64,000 nt of DNA, from contig CM021315.1 in the NCBI GenBank assembly GCA_010645155.1, forward strand, positions 7,733,126 through 7,797,125, in the 5' to 3' direction. A program made the position numbers and the translations under genes. The notes under the pieces were generated by a model. The model searched no databases, was not told where the DNA came from, and saw nothing but the letters and a program-made list of their open reading frames with translations. The stretch is from Tigriopus japonicus (Eukaryota; Arthropoda; Copepoda; Harpacticoida; Harpacticidae). Below are positions 13,901 through 25,500 of this stretch, in pieces; the stretch's first letter is position 1, and each line of letters starts with the position of its first letter.

Positions 13901-16698
13901 AAATATTCAGCCCTAGTAATTAATTACAATCACCTGAAAATGTAACTATTTACTATTACAAATAATTGAAAACGTAATTAATTATTATTACAATAACTTG
14001 GAAATGTAATTAGTTACTATAACTACAAAATGTAATTAGAAACAATAACTTGGAAATGTAATTAATAACAATTACCTGAAAATAATTATATTTACAATTA
14101 CAAATTCTTGAACGTAATTAATTATAATTACTTGGAAACGCAATTAATTACAATGAAAATAACTTGGAAATGTAATAAATTAAAGTAACTTGGAAATGTA
14201 ATTAACAACAATTACCTGAAATGAAAATATTTACAATTACAAACGTAAGTAATTACAATTACTTGGAAACGTAATTTAATTACAATTACTTGGAAACGTA
14301 ATTTAATTACAATTACTTGGAAACGTAATTAATTGCAATTACTTGGAAACGTAATAAGTTATCAATACAATTACTTGGGAAAATTATCAACTACAATTAC
14401 TTGGAAACGTAATTTGTTACAATTACTTAGAAACGTGATCAATTACATTTACTTGGAAATGTAATTAATTACAATTACTTGGAAACGTAATAACTAGGGC
14501 TGAATATTTTAGGTTCACTTTTTGGGCAAATTATGACATAATTAGGTTGCCCAAAATTACGTTTTAGGTTTTTTTAGGTTGGATAGATTACACCTTTTAC
14601 AGAGGCTTTTCAGACCCAATTTTGCCTTTTATGTATTGTTCTACAGTAGTTTACTCTTGGCAAGAGGCAAGAGTAAAAGCAGTTGAGCTGAGACAAAGGC
14701 AATAAATAATTTATTTGGCAGTGGGGAAAAATGCAGTATAGAACAGTTTGTGCCAGTGAAATTTGTTCAGTGGCAGAATATGGTAGAAAGTGGCAAATAA
14801 TTCGACCAAAAAACCCAGATCAAAAATTGTCGACCTAAAAAAGGAGATCGGATTTTTTGACCTTAAAACGAGTTCGGAAATTTTTGACCTAAAAACGAGA
14901 TCAAAAATTTTCGACTTAAAAAGAGATCGAAAATTTGCGCCCTAAAGACGAGATGAAATGACTGAAAACGAGAAAAAATTTGCTCGAAAGGCAGAATGTG
15001 GCGGTATATGACTTCAAAAAATGACAGTGAGCGCCCTTAATTAGCAGTATTTCAAACAACTTTTGGCAATGTCGGCCTGAAACCACCTCGTAACACTAAT
15101 TCGGTATATTGATGGGATGAAAAGCATTGTGGCTAACCTTGTTCCTTCTTTTGTTTTGTTGTTTTAACGACACTGGGGTAATTTTCAAGAGGGCGAAGTC
15201 ATTGTCAAATGACTTTAGGATAAGAAAAAAAGTTCATTTTAGGTTGAAAACTTAGTTTTAGGTAAAAATTTCCCCAAAAAGGCGAGAAAAAAGTTGATTT
15301 AGGGTTGGAAACTTACTTTTAGGTAAAAATTGCCCAAAAAAGGCGTTTTAGGTTAAAACCTAGGTTTTTATGTAAAACCTAAAATATTCAGCCCTAGTAA
15401 TAACTTATAAATCCAATTACTTGGGAAAATAATTGACTAATTTTTTTGGAAACGTAATTAATTACAATTTTTTGGAAACGTAATTAATTACAATTTTTGG
15501 AAACGTAAGTAATTGCAATTACTTGGAAACGTAATTAATTACAATTACTTGGAAACGTAATTAATTACAATTACTTGGAAACGTAATTAATTACAATTAC
15601 TTGGAAACGTAATTAATTACAATTACTTGGAAACGTAATTAATCACAATTTATTAGTTAATTAAAACCATTTTTTCTTTGAAAAGTGTGGTGAAAGTGCG
15701 TGTAAAATATATATGTTATATATTTTCCCGCAGGATATAAGTAATCGAGGCAAAAAATGCTAAATGTTGCTGTTTCTTGCCAAAAAATCGAGCATAAATA
15801 AGTGACATATCGTCTTAAACTCAGTTGTGATATGTTAATGTGATCCAATATGAAGAATATAATACAAAGATCTGTTAATATAAATAAAAATATTTTTGAA
15901 ACCAAAAAAATCAAAAACCAGAAAAACCAGAAAAAAACAGGAACGAAAAACCTGAAGAATCCGCCCGAAACCCACCCGAAAAAACCGGGCGGGTTTTTCT
16001 CCAATGCAACTCTGATTCTGTGTAGGCCTCGTTGAAGTTATTCTCCCTCCCTGCTCTTTGCAAGTCAGTCCCTTTGTGACCAGAGAGTCCTAGCTCTAGG
16101 ACTAAAGAGTCTAAATACCTCTATTCTCTTGATTTGATTCGAGTGATCCAAGAGCACCTCTGATATATATTAACATACGTTCCAACTTGAGTGGCAATAA
16201 CACTTGAGCTTTATTAATTTCATACATGTTTCCGAGAGCTTCGAATCTCTGTTTGCCAACAAAAAATATCTCGTTCGTATGCCGCAAAAAAGGTTCATAG
16301 ACATGTTCGAAACTGTAATTGAATATATCAAGTTCAAAATTTCTGAGCTCTAAAATCTTGTGTTCATAGTATGTACCCATTTATTCTAATTTCTATTGGC
16401 ATTACTTCTTGCTTCAATAAAAGACAACTGAAAAAAGATGGATGGGTTGATTCTTGATTATTTTTTTTCAGAAGCAGGATGCGCTGCCAAAAGCATTTTG
16501 CTTCGCGATCTTCGCATCCAATATGAGCAAAAATGTTTTGGCCCAGATTTGCAGTTTGAACTCGAATCCTTCTTGAGCACCATCGGCGATGACGTGGCAA
16601 TTAAAGCAGGAGCCTATTTGGTCTTCAAGAAAGACTTCATCTTATCCTACTATGGAGCATTGGCCACTTACATGGCACTTCTTGTTCAATCGTTTTAA
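7960..16698 (+). CDS. Gustatory-receptor-like seven-TM protein 1
   Basis: Five coding exons: 7960-8156, 10499-10667, 10992-11374, 11432-11703, 16472-16698. All have GT-AG borders with phases 2, 0, 2, 1, and together they give 415 aa ending in TAA. The protein is strongly hydrophobic with several TM-like segments. It ends TYMALLVQSF, close to the TYhhhhhQF signature of arthropod gustatory receptors (chemosensory ion channels of the plasma membrane). I start at MDKWDF because the paralogue at 22589 begins MDVWDL at the same distance from its first splice site; an in-frame upstream ATG at 7939 is possible. Exons 1 and 2 have exactly the same lengths as in the paralogue (197 and 169 nt). Intron 4 is 4.8 kb because of a minisatellite and two transposon insertions, whereas it is 61 bp in the paralogue. 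A likely poly(A) signal lies at 16914. The ligand is unknown. Confidence 0.82.
8308..8756. mobile_element. Foldback MITE in intron 1 of gustatory-receptor-like gene 1
   Basis: The whole segment is a near-perfect palindrome of about 220-bp arms. The left end AAGAAGCAC and GTGGGAGGCTAGCAATGAGAA match the right end in reverse complement. The centre is a short loop inside CTTTTGTGGTAAAACGATTACCACAAAAG. CCTAAC flanks both ends and may be the target duplication. Related copies lie at 24604-25752 and 29260-29967. Confidence 0.85.
9253..9483. mobile_element. Short hAT-type MITE with 8-bp target duplication
   Basis: The element starts CAGGGGTAGGCAACC and ends in the related inverted sequence GGTTGCCAACACCTT. 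It is flanked by identical octamers TTCTAGGG at 9245-9252 and 9484-9491. The interior is rich in GGGCCC motifs. An 8-bp duplication with a CAGGGGT-type end fits the hAT superfamily. A second copy, inverted, is at 53980-54208. It lies in intron 1 of gustatory-receptor-like gene 1. Confidence 0.85.
12874..13915. mobile_element. hAT-type element, copy 1 (1042 bp), within minisatellite
   Basis: Ends are TAGGGCTGAATATTTTAGGTT and its inverse AACCTAAAATATTCAGCCCTA. Exact 8-bp duplications GTAATTAA flank it at 12866-12873 and 13916-13923. There is no transposase frame, so it is non-autonomous. It carries a 27-bp tandem array at 13328-13513. Copy 2 at 14495-15396 is the same element in the opposite orientation. 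Confidence 0.9.
13328..13513. repeat. 27-bp tandem array inside hAT copy 1
   Basis: About seven units of GAACTCGTTTTAAGG-TCAAAAATTTCT are present, some identical. Copy 2 of the element carries only a few degenerate units, which accounts for most of the length difference (1042 against 902 bp). Confidence 0.85.
14495..15396. mobile_element. hAT-type element, copy 2 (902 bp), inverted relative to copy 1
   Basis: Ends TAGGGCTGAATATTTTAGGTT and AAACCTAAAATATTCAGCCCTA are flanked by exact 8-bp duplications GTAATAAC at 14487-14494 and 15397-15404. The interior is the reverse complement of copy 1 with fewer 27-bp units. No transposase frame is visible. Confidence 0.9.
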
Positions 16699-17869
16699 CA
16701 TTCATCCACTCATATTACCAACACCACGAGTACTTAACGTCCCTCAATACAGCGTAACTTATGCACATTTTTTGCTGAAACACGTACACTACGTGCATAT
16801 GTAATATTTGGGTGAAAAAAAAATATTCTCCGTTATAAGGTAGAATTTCAATTGCTGTCAGGTGTGCACAATTTTACAATTTGAGCAGTTTTCAAGCAAA
16901 TATACTGTAGAGCAATAAAGGGAATTTTCTTCCAAAAATAGTGTGGGGAAACATGGGTTCCATGGATCCTGGTTGGCTGTCATCCTCGAAACTGAGCTCT
17001 TTGGAGTGAAAACGTTTTGTTGTACCGTCCCATAACGCAAACATTTGCCAAACTTACTGGCCAATTTCATTCGGCAAATAAGCAGTAGGCTGAGGCATTT
17101 ATTCTTTCGTGAAGCAATCCTTATTATTAGGGATGGGCAAAATCCACAAATAAATTTAATCTTTTAGGTACTGATATTAGCAAAAGAAACAATAAAAATG
17201 CCAGATAAAATGTGGAAAAGGTCGAAATCGCAAAAAACTCGATCGGCCAGGAAGCCTTGGAGACTTTATTGTCTTCTGCCTGCGTTTTTTTTCTTTATTT
17301 TGGCGAGCAAAATTTTCAATTTGAGGTTGTTGACAAATTTTTTACCTTAGTCAAGCAGGCTTAAAGATTCACAAGATAAATTTCAAGTTGTGAATAAGGT
17401 TTTTTTTGTTGTGATTTAGCTTAGTGAAATACGTAACTAAGAAGAAGAGAGGCCTGATCATAAGAGAATAATTTGATATCTGCTCGATTTGGAAAGACAG
17501 TCAAAACTGGATTCTAATAAGCCGAAGTAAGAATTACTCCCACTATAGGATTAATAGTGCTAATAAGAAAAAATCGTTTTATTCATTCATAGACGAAAAA
17601 AGTGCTCTCAAAATTTGAGAAAACCAATTTTCATTGAGATTTTAAACATTTCAATTTTAGAGTCACAGTGCCTGAACTTTTGCAAAACAGATTTTGAGTT
17701 AGAGTTTTGGAGGTCTCTTTTTGGAGTTTTTGGTTCTAGGAACGGAATAGAGCCTTGCCCAGCCATCACATCGTCCAAATCGCCCAAAATACAAATAGGA
17801 GTTAGACATTTTGAAGCCCGGTATCAGAATGGTTCTCAGTCTGTGCACAGATTACTTGAAATATAGATG
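16699..17869. other. Intergenic DNA with poly(A) signal of gustatory-receptor-like gene 1
   Basis: AATAAA at 16914-16919 lies 216 bp past the stop codon and is the likely poly(A) signal. The sequence near 17129 (AGGGATGGGCAAA) resembles the end of the hAT element at 20770, but I could not find its partner end. No gene is seen. Confidence 0.5.
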
Positions 17870-18100
17870 TCTCAATTCTGACGTCGCCAAAAACGTCCTC
17901 TATGAGGTATTACCTAACAATATTCTTAAAACTGATTGTTTCATAGGGAACGTCATAAAGAGCGCTACCTTGTCTGTAACGCAAATATCCTTCTTGAAGT
18001 TTGAATCTCCGAGTCAATCCAGAAAATACAGCCTGAGTCATCTAGAGGTCACTGATCAAACTACTGTCGCTTGGGTTTGCCTGCTTAGCAAGAACTGAAT
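17870..18100 (+). other. Coding-like repeat copy (partner at 5480-5705)
   Basis: One frame is open across the region and includes VTQISFLKFESPSQSRKYSL followed by SHLEVTDQTTV. It matches the minus strand of 5480-5705 at the amino-acid level. I do not recognise the protein. It may be an orphan exon or a fragment of a repeated gene. No splice partner was found. Confidence 0.4.
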
Positions 18101-18164
18101 AGTCTGGGACTTGGTCAGTGGTCTGTGGATGTGGATTAACGTCTAAAAGTTTCCTTTAGAAAAT

Positions 18165-18240
18165 TCGAGGAGGAGAATCGAACCTGGGACCTCTCTCACT
18201 ATAGGAAACAGCACTAACAACAACACCACGTCTCCTCTCT
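18165..18240 (-). repeat. tRNA-derived SINE-like segment
   Basis: On the minus strand a Pol III B box, GGTTCGATTC (18175-18184), follows an A-box-like TGGTGTTGTTGTTAGTGC (18211-18228) with tRNA-like spacing. The arms do not fold into a convincing cloverleaf, so a functional tRNA gene is unlikely and a SINE head is the better reading. Confidence 0.5.
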
Positions 18241-20769
18241 ATGAGGAGTTCTCCAGACAGCTTCATCCAATCAAACGGGATTCGAGCTTGCACCATCTGG
18301 GAGAAGCACTTACAGTACATTTAGACTTTTAAATAACGCCCTTGTACCCGCAGCCACTTGGTCCTGACTTTTAGTTTTTCAATCTTAAAAAATCTTCCAG
18401 CAGCTGAATTCAAGAAATCTTAAACAAATTTTACATGTTTTGGCCGGAATCGTAAAAAAAAGAAGCGCAAATTAATATCAGAAGTGAAAAAGGCAAAAAG
18501 AGTTTGCGCTACCCAGATCAATTTTCCGCGTTTTGTCCGTTCGTGCTAGTATGTAAGTGATTAAAATAGAAGGATCACTCTGTAATCCAAGGACTTTCCG
18601 AAAAAAGGCCTTTAGTCCTCTCTTCATTTAAATGTAAGAGACTATTGTAACCCAACAATTGATGGGTTGAATTTTTAGCATACGACCCACGTGCTAAAAG
18701 GCCACCTCTTGTATTTGTTTGAAATAGCTTCCGCAGAGTCCACTGTAGTTTAATCCGTAGTATTCAGAGGACTCTTTTCGTCTAGGCTTTGCATGTGATC
18801 CTGCTGATACTTAGTGATTTGATTTCTTAGTCGCAAATTTTTAAAGGATGTAAAGCACCACGATTTTTTTTGGTTTTCCTGTGTGGTTGTTCGTGCCCGG
18901 TGGTCATTTAAATCTTGTTTTATGACTAACGTCATTGGTCTAAGCATGTCATCAGTAGGACCCAGAAAAATACGTACTTTTCTAATGCATTGTATGCCGT
19001 TACCAATTGATTCATCGTGCGTGGAACTTTATAAAGTATAGGGTTTGGATCATTGATCATTGACGGCCCTTCAGTGTTCTTAATCGAGCCTGCGCCATCT
19101 GTGGAAGCCCTCTTTTAACATTCTTTTACAACTCTTTACAAATATTTTTTCCATTGCTTATCGTCATTTTTTTAAGTAATGCATGCATGTTTGGAACAAT
19201 TACAGTTTAACTGAAAACATGTTTTTGGGCTAAAAACCCTGATAAAACAACAGCAACTTACGTTTTTCCCTAGACTAATTACGTGTACACAAGGGTAATC
19301 TGGCTCCCTTAGATTGGATTTTCTAATCATATTTTAAGTTTTCTTGACGTGGCCAAATAAATTCATTTGTGATTCCAATATTTTTAATGTCGGGGTGTCA
19401 TTGCTTAGGTTAAAGGCTATTTCTGAGAGTGATTCCCTGTGGATTTCCCATAAGGTTATTGGCTTTTTTCGTGGGTGCCTATGTCAATCTGTTCCTGTCA
19501 TCATCTTTACAAGTTTACCACTCTTTGTCAAAGTAACCTTTATTATCAGGATTTCATATCAAGTTGTCCCATCAATGGTTTCATGGAAAGCAATTTATGA
19601 CATTGCATTCGGATGAGTAGCTAAAGTTGTACATCTTTAACTTAATATGTAAAAAGGTTTAAAAAACGTGTGAGATTCAAAGGCTGTCTTAATTTCAATC
19701 ATGAAGTTGTTCCATGATTTGTCAAAATCCAAAAAGAATCTTTTGTTACATCTATTTCCGCGCCCTACTTCTCACATTTAACTTTTAAAGTTAGTGACGA
19801 CAAAGTTAAATGCCAGAGTACAAAGGGACAGTTTAAGGAAAGGTTTAGATAGATTGACGATAGCGAAACTTGGAAACTTTTAAATAGAGTAACCATAATA
19901 AAAGTGGAAAGACAGGGATTAATATTTTGTCGAATATGTAATTGTCAATTATGATTTTCTGAAGTTTGTTCTTTCTCCCAGGTCAAAAAAATGTCATAAT
20001 TTCCTTTTTCATCATAAAAGGAGGACCAAAATTTTAAGTACGGTAAATAATGAAAGCAAGGTTTTAAAAAAAAGAAATGAGTGAACTCGCTCGTCTAGTT
20101 GTTTTATTGCAGCAAAACCACTACATTGGCCTTGTCCCTGGATCGTTTGTTGATGGTAATCAGATAATTCCAAAGAATAAAAAGAACTTAAATATATCTT
20201 TTTGCTCCAAAAAAATCTGTAATGTCAATCCCACGTCCAATCTCTGCTATGTACGTAAGTTGAACTCAAGGCAAAATATCCTTCACTTTTAATGACTTGA
20301 GTGATTACCGAATCATTTTACGGACCTGCTGCCGTCTCTAACTGCCGTTAGCAGTGTAGGCTTGCCAAAAAAATCTCAGTTTTCAAGGGTCAGGTTTTCG
20401 AAAAATGTTGCATTTATGGGCAATGGGATGGTTAATGTATGTTGAGAAGTATTGCAAAGTAATTTGAAAACAAATGGAGAAATTGGAAGCCTTCAATTAA
20501 ACAAATTATTTGTTTTTAGGTTTAGTTGCCCCAGGAACCAATCTCCTCTGGCCATCTTGTTATTCAAAGTTGGGCATTCCTAATTTCAAATTTCGGAAGA
20601 ACCCTCTCAACTTATGTAGCCAAATTTTAGATAAAAGCAACAAAACATACTTTTTTGCAAAAACAATGTCAAGAATTGCTATTTCAACTTCAATTTGTGC
20701 AGATAAGAAAGGCATTGTTGCAATCACCAGGCCTAAACCTTCGTTTTAGTTACCTTGCATGCTCATCAG
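18241..20769. other. Intergenic DNA, nothing recognised
   Basis: I see no gene, no clear repeat boundary and no RNA gene. The 90-aa frame at 19344-19616 has no matching motif and no splice-linked partner. Confidence 0.5.
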
Positions 20770-21947
20770 TAGGGACGGGCAAATAGTGTAAAAAGATTTT
20801 TGGTAACATAAACCCATTTTTCTGCACTTTTGCACTTTTCACCTTTATTTGCACTTTTTATTTACGTTTTTGGCCAAAATTGACAAATTGTTAAAAAAAT
20901 GTAGTGGCTTTTGAAAGAATTTTTAGTTTCAAGATCAAATTTTGAACTAGTCAAAAAAGCTTGCATTTGCAATCAACCATTCTTAGCACCTTGAAGAAAT
21001 ATGTGCATTTCAGACGCAAACCTCACACTTTATTCACCATCTTGGCTTTAACTATAACATCCTGTTTACTAAACTAAAGATTAGACAAAAGAATCTCATT
21101 GCATGCAACCAACATATAGGAAACCTAAAGAAACTCATGTTATTGTGGGAGGATCTGCAAACAATATAGATGTGAAGAGACAATGAATGCCACATTTGAA
21201 ATTGAGTTCTGGTAATTAGGCCATGTGCCAAATATTGCAGTAATGTCACTAAAAACATGCTTAAAACACACACATTTATAACTATTTTCTTTGATGCAAT
21301 TGTTAGGCACACGTGGGTATTTTTCTGTTCAATTTTCAAAGTCTATTTTTGAACAACTTGAAGGACAAAAACGGAGTGATGTAAAGCCATATAAAACAAT
21401 TGCTGAATATATTTCAACAATATTTTAGGTACATACATCCATGAGACCACCTTAGGAATGAAAAATTCGGAAGATTGTTGACTAGAGTATTTTTCATGAC
21501 TTTACATCCTTTTTGCTAGTGACCTAATTAATAGAACTCTATTACTTGTGTGGCATTGTCTCAAACTCAAACTCGTCTCAAATGTCTTTAGAACTTGTAA
21601 ATGACTTCTCCTGCGCAATTAGGAGCCGTGGGTACTCCATGAATGACGTTTTAAGTCCAAATGCAAGTTATTTGCTCTTTTTTGACATTTATTTGTTCTT
21701 TTTGACATTTATTTGCTCTTTTTTGACATTTATTTGCTCTTTTCTGACACTTATTTGTTCTTTTTGGCATTTATTTGCTCTTTTTGACACTTTTTTTGCT
21801 CTTTTTTTGACATTTATTTGCTCTTTTTTTATATTTATTTGCCATTTCAACATTTTTCTGCACTTTGTTTTGCACTTTTGGGCATATTTTTTTGCAACTT
21901 TTGGTAACTAAAAGGGTAAGATTATTTACACTTTCTGCCCGTCCCTA
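20770..21947. mobile_element. hAT-type non-autonomous element (1178 bp) with 8-bp target duplication
   Basis: Ends TAGGGACGGGCA and TGCCCGTCCCTA are inverted. Identical octamers CTCATCAG flank it at 20762-20769 and 21948-21955. Inside, at 21672-21850, is a degenerate tandem array of about 20 bp (TTTATTTGCTCTTTTTGACA). No transposase frame remains. Confidence 0.88.
21672..21850. repeat. ~20-bp tandem array inside the 20770 hAT element
   Basis: Eight or nine imperfect units of TTTATTTGCTCTTTTTGACA follow one another. The open frame across them is a by-product of the repeat. Confidence 0.75.
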
Positions 21948-22588
21948 CTCATCAGAAACACAGGTCTTTCGAACTTTTTTCCCGCCAAAAATGATGACGT
22001 CACTATTAATTGCTGGAATAAGGACGCATCTTAACGTAAGTATTTGCCAAGGGCATTTTTGCAGTCCTACTATAGTTTGTCATTTTTTTACATATTTCTG
22101 AACGTTGTAAAGGGTGTATGTAATAATTAGCCTTTCGAAAGGTATCCCTTGAGATATTTTAAGATTTTGTAATGCGTATAATTCGAAAGTACAAGTATGA
22201 ATGGATAAAAATGGGAAAAACAAGAGATTGATTGATAAACATTTTGTTCCCGTCCCTTAACCGATGTTCTATCCCTTCAAACTAACCAACACATGAAAGG
22301 CCTATTAGCAATTTTACTTGTCCAAAAACCTATGGACAGCAAAATCTAATTTTCCTTTTAGACAGCGACCAGAATAGCGGATGAGGTCCTCCATAAAAAT
22401 GTAAAAATAAAGGTGTGCATCAAATTCTAACTCCAAAAACGCATTAGACATTCATTCTGTTATCATTATCTTCTCCACATGTCTGCCAGTAAAATGTCGA
22501 ATGTACATCAAGTGGTCAAGAAAGCTCTATAGCTCGTCTTGGTTTCCAAGTTCCCCCACTCTCTTTCATTTCATCGTTAACTTGAACC

Positions 22589-25500
22589 ATGGACGTTTGG
22601 GATCTACGCTTGTTCCATTTAAGCAATTTGGTGGGTCTCAGTCCTTTCGAAGTGGATCGGAATAAATCCTTGTTGCGAAGAGTTGAATGGAAATCAAGAC
22701 AGGCCATATATTTTCTTGTTGTATCAGTGATGTGCCAAGCATATTTTCTCTTCTATTCAGGGTCGTTGATTCTTCTAATTACTAGGTAAAGTAGTGATTG
22801 AAAAGATTGAGCCTTTAAACAAACCATCATAACAATTGTTTTGCAGACGAGGTGTCGCGTTTTCGTTGCGTGCTTCACCTTGGATTGGAGCTATATCCAT
22901 TGCTTGTGCTTTGCAATGGGTCTTTATTCTTCGACATGAGAAGATCGTGACGTATTTGAATTCCACTTTTACTCTTTTAGGACGTCAGAGTTTGGCGAAC
23001 TTGAAATGGCGAAAGGTGGGAAATATAATGGATTTATCTTTTTGCTGATACGGTACAAAACACAAAAATGCGCAGAAATCATTGAATCATTTATGGATTT
23101 TCATTTTATGGGTTTTCAGACTTGCTTCTTAGAGAGCATCACATGCTCAGAACTTGCTTTTAGCAGAACTCATGTTGTAATGCTTAAAAGCTAAAACTAT
23201 ATAAAATTACCGAATTTATCAAATTCATGAAGATTTAGAATGAAATTTTACGCTCACATTGACAAATATACTAATAATTTATGTACAGGGTACACAAGGA
23301 GAGTTGCTGTTTTATATGAGTCATGAACCCGCCAGTCCATGAATAACTTTTCTCATTTTTGTAGGAAAACATTAAGACTCAGAAACAACTTTGGGGTTAG
23401 GGCCCATCACATTTGAGGTGACCGAATTGTGGGCCCGCCAAAAAGAACTTGGTGGGTATCAAACCCTAAAACTTAACACCCAAAGCTCAAGGCTCAAAGT
23501 ACACGGCCGTATTCTCAACTCGTACTTGGTACTTGAAGTAAGACTTCAAGTACGAACTTACTACATAGAAGTATGACTTCAAGTACCAAGTTGGAATTGA
23601 GAATACGGGGCCAAACCATGAGGAGCTCATTTGAGAAGCCCAGCATTTGGGACCTCCTGCCAGCCAAAAGTCACCTCAGGGACCACATAACGAGGGGTTT
23701 AATAAAACATGAGAATGATTTCAAGACATTTCTGTGATTAATGTAAAGATCGTAAGTTCTTTCTCACAAAAAGAGATTTATTCCCTAGACTCCCTTGAAA
23801 TGGGCAGTATGTTTATTTTCGCTCGGGAGCTTCAGTGCATTCGAAGATGAAGCCAAAAACTTAAGCACTCAGAAATACTGATGGAAAAGACCAATCTTTC
23901 AATCGTTCTCACGCGAGGTTGCTAGCTTTAGGTCTGCCATCACCCCTTACATAGTGCACCATCTTGTACAATCAAGAAGCAAGTTTCTTTTGCAAAGCGC
24001 CCCTGATCCAAAGTCGAATAAAGCAAGGGGTGCCATTTTCGTTCGCCTTCAGAAGAAAGCTTTGTTCCTCATTGCATTCAACTGAAAAATACTAGACCAT
24101 GAAGGATAATTGGCAGACCTAGTTGGGCAACCTATCGTGAAAATGACTTAAAGGACCATTGACGTCATTTTGTCTGCCTTGTTGGCAGCTGATACTGGCC
24201 AAAGTTGCTCATAAGTTGTGTGAAAAAAAAACAAATATTTCCGACGAATATCGGACTTAATATAAACTTAATTTATATAACTTGCCCTTGCAAATGGAAG
24301 ATCATGGTACAAGCAGAAGTACACAAGACATATTCTCAAAGCCAAATCCTGTAAATGTGCAAATAAATGGTTGCAAATTGTAGAGAATTAACCACATTGA
24401 GCCCCATAGTATAATTTGGGAGAAGCAAATCGTAGGGAGGAGGCCACAGGCCAAAACCATCAGTTTTTCAAAAATTTGCCTTCTACGAATACCATTGTTT
24501 GGGCAAGTTTCAACTAGTCGCTGATGATAAACGGCCCTTGCTATCCACAATGAAATTTCTAGACCGGCAAGACCACTTTCGACAAAGACGAAAATGTGAC
24601 ACATTTAATTGCGTTCTTCTACAAACGAGACTTGGCTTGTATTCATGGGGAGTAATTGTAATTGCAATTACAATTACGTAATTACAATTACATGTAATTG
24701 TATTTAATTACATTTTTGGCCATGTAATTGACGAATTTTCAATTACAAATTACCAATTACTTTTTAAAATCTTACTTCCTCAAATTAGCCATAAAACCAA
24801 TTTCTCAGTTTTTACTTGAAAGACAATTATTTTGTCATCAATTTGTGGTCAATGTGATGCAATGAGCAGGTAGCTTTTGTTACAATACCCACCGAAGCTT
24901 TAAAGTTTAAATAGTTTTAAACTACAAGAGCTTTTTACCATGATTTTTGTGTCAGGATTTAGGGCTTTTCACAACCAAGGGCAGACAAATGAGGTGCAAA
25001 AATAAAGTTTTAAACTATTGTAATACTTGATATATATGTATAAAATTCGTATTTTCTGAAAAAGAAAAACATGCCTTGTGATTGATGGTATGATATTTTT
25101 GATATTTAAGCCACTAATTTCATAAGCTTTTGGTTTTTGTAAATCACTCTTTCATATCAACCTTTCAGGCATTATAAGCTGCCAGTTGTTGCATCGCTAT
25201 TTTAAAATGGTAGATCTGTTCTGATTTTTCATCTTTTTGAAAAAGCAAAAGGGTGAAAGAGATGGAAAAATTGTAATTGACATGTATGTAATAGTAATTG
25301 AAGTCAATTGCATTTTCGGAAAACGTAATTGTAATTAATTACATTTTTTGATGAAATAATTGTAATTGTAATTAATTACATTTTTCAAGTAATTGACCCA
25401 ACTCTGAGTAGACGACGTATTTCAATTCTCAGCTCAATCGAATGGCGGAGGGAAAAGTTATGCCTTCTCAAACTTATGTACTGAAGCGAGCATACAATGG

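Larger units (their letters stand above)
12794..15652. repeat. 26-bp minisatellite (AATTAC/ACTTGGAAACG) interrupted by two hAT insertions
   Basis: The unit is ACAATTACTTGGAAACGTAATTAATT, quoted here split as ACAATTACTTGG and AAACGTAATTAATT. About five near-identical units stand at 15515-15645, and degenerate units at 12794-12873 and 13916-14494. The array is broken by elements at 12874-13915 and 14495-15396. More degenerate related sequence begins near 12050. The block fills most of intron 4 of gustatory-receptor-like gene 1. Confidence 0.85.

Noticed and set aside
14240..15650. Regular short repeats considered as a CRISPR-like array
   Set aside because: The units are head-to-tail without unique spacers, and the window is eukaryotic.
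19344..19616. 90-codon plus frame between the two receptor-like genes, considered as a relic receptor exon
   Set aside because: It lacks the blocks shared by the two intact genes, such as RHEKIVT or the TYhhhhhQF end.
21546..21911. 121-codon hydrophobic frame
   Set aside because: It is the translation of the ~20-bp tandem array inside a transposon.
24302..24604. Hydrophobic 100-codon minus-strand frame in intron 3 of gustatory-receptor-like gene 2
   Set aside because: Hydrophobicity follows from T/A-rich codons; no receptor motif or splice link was seen.
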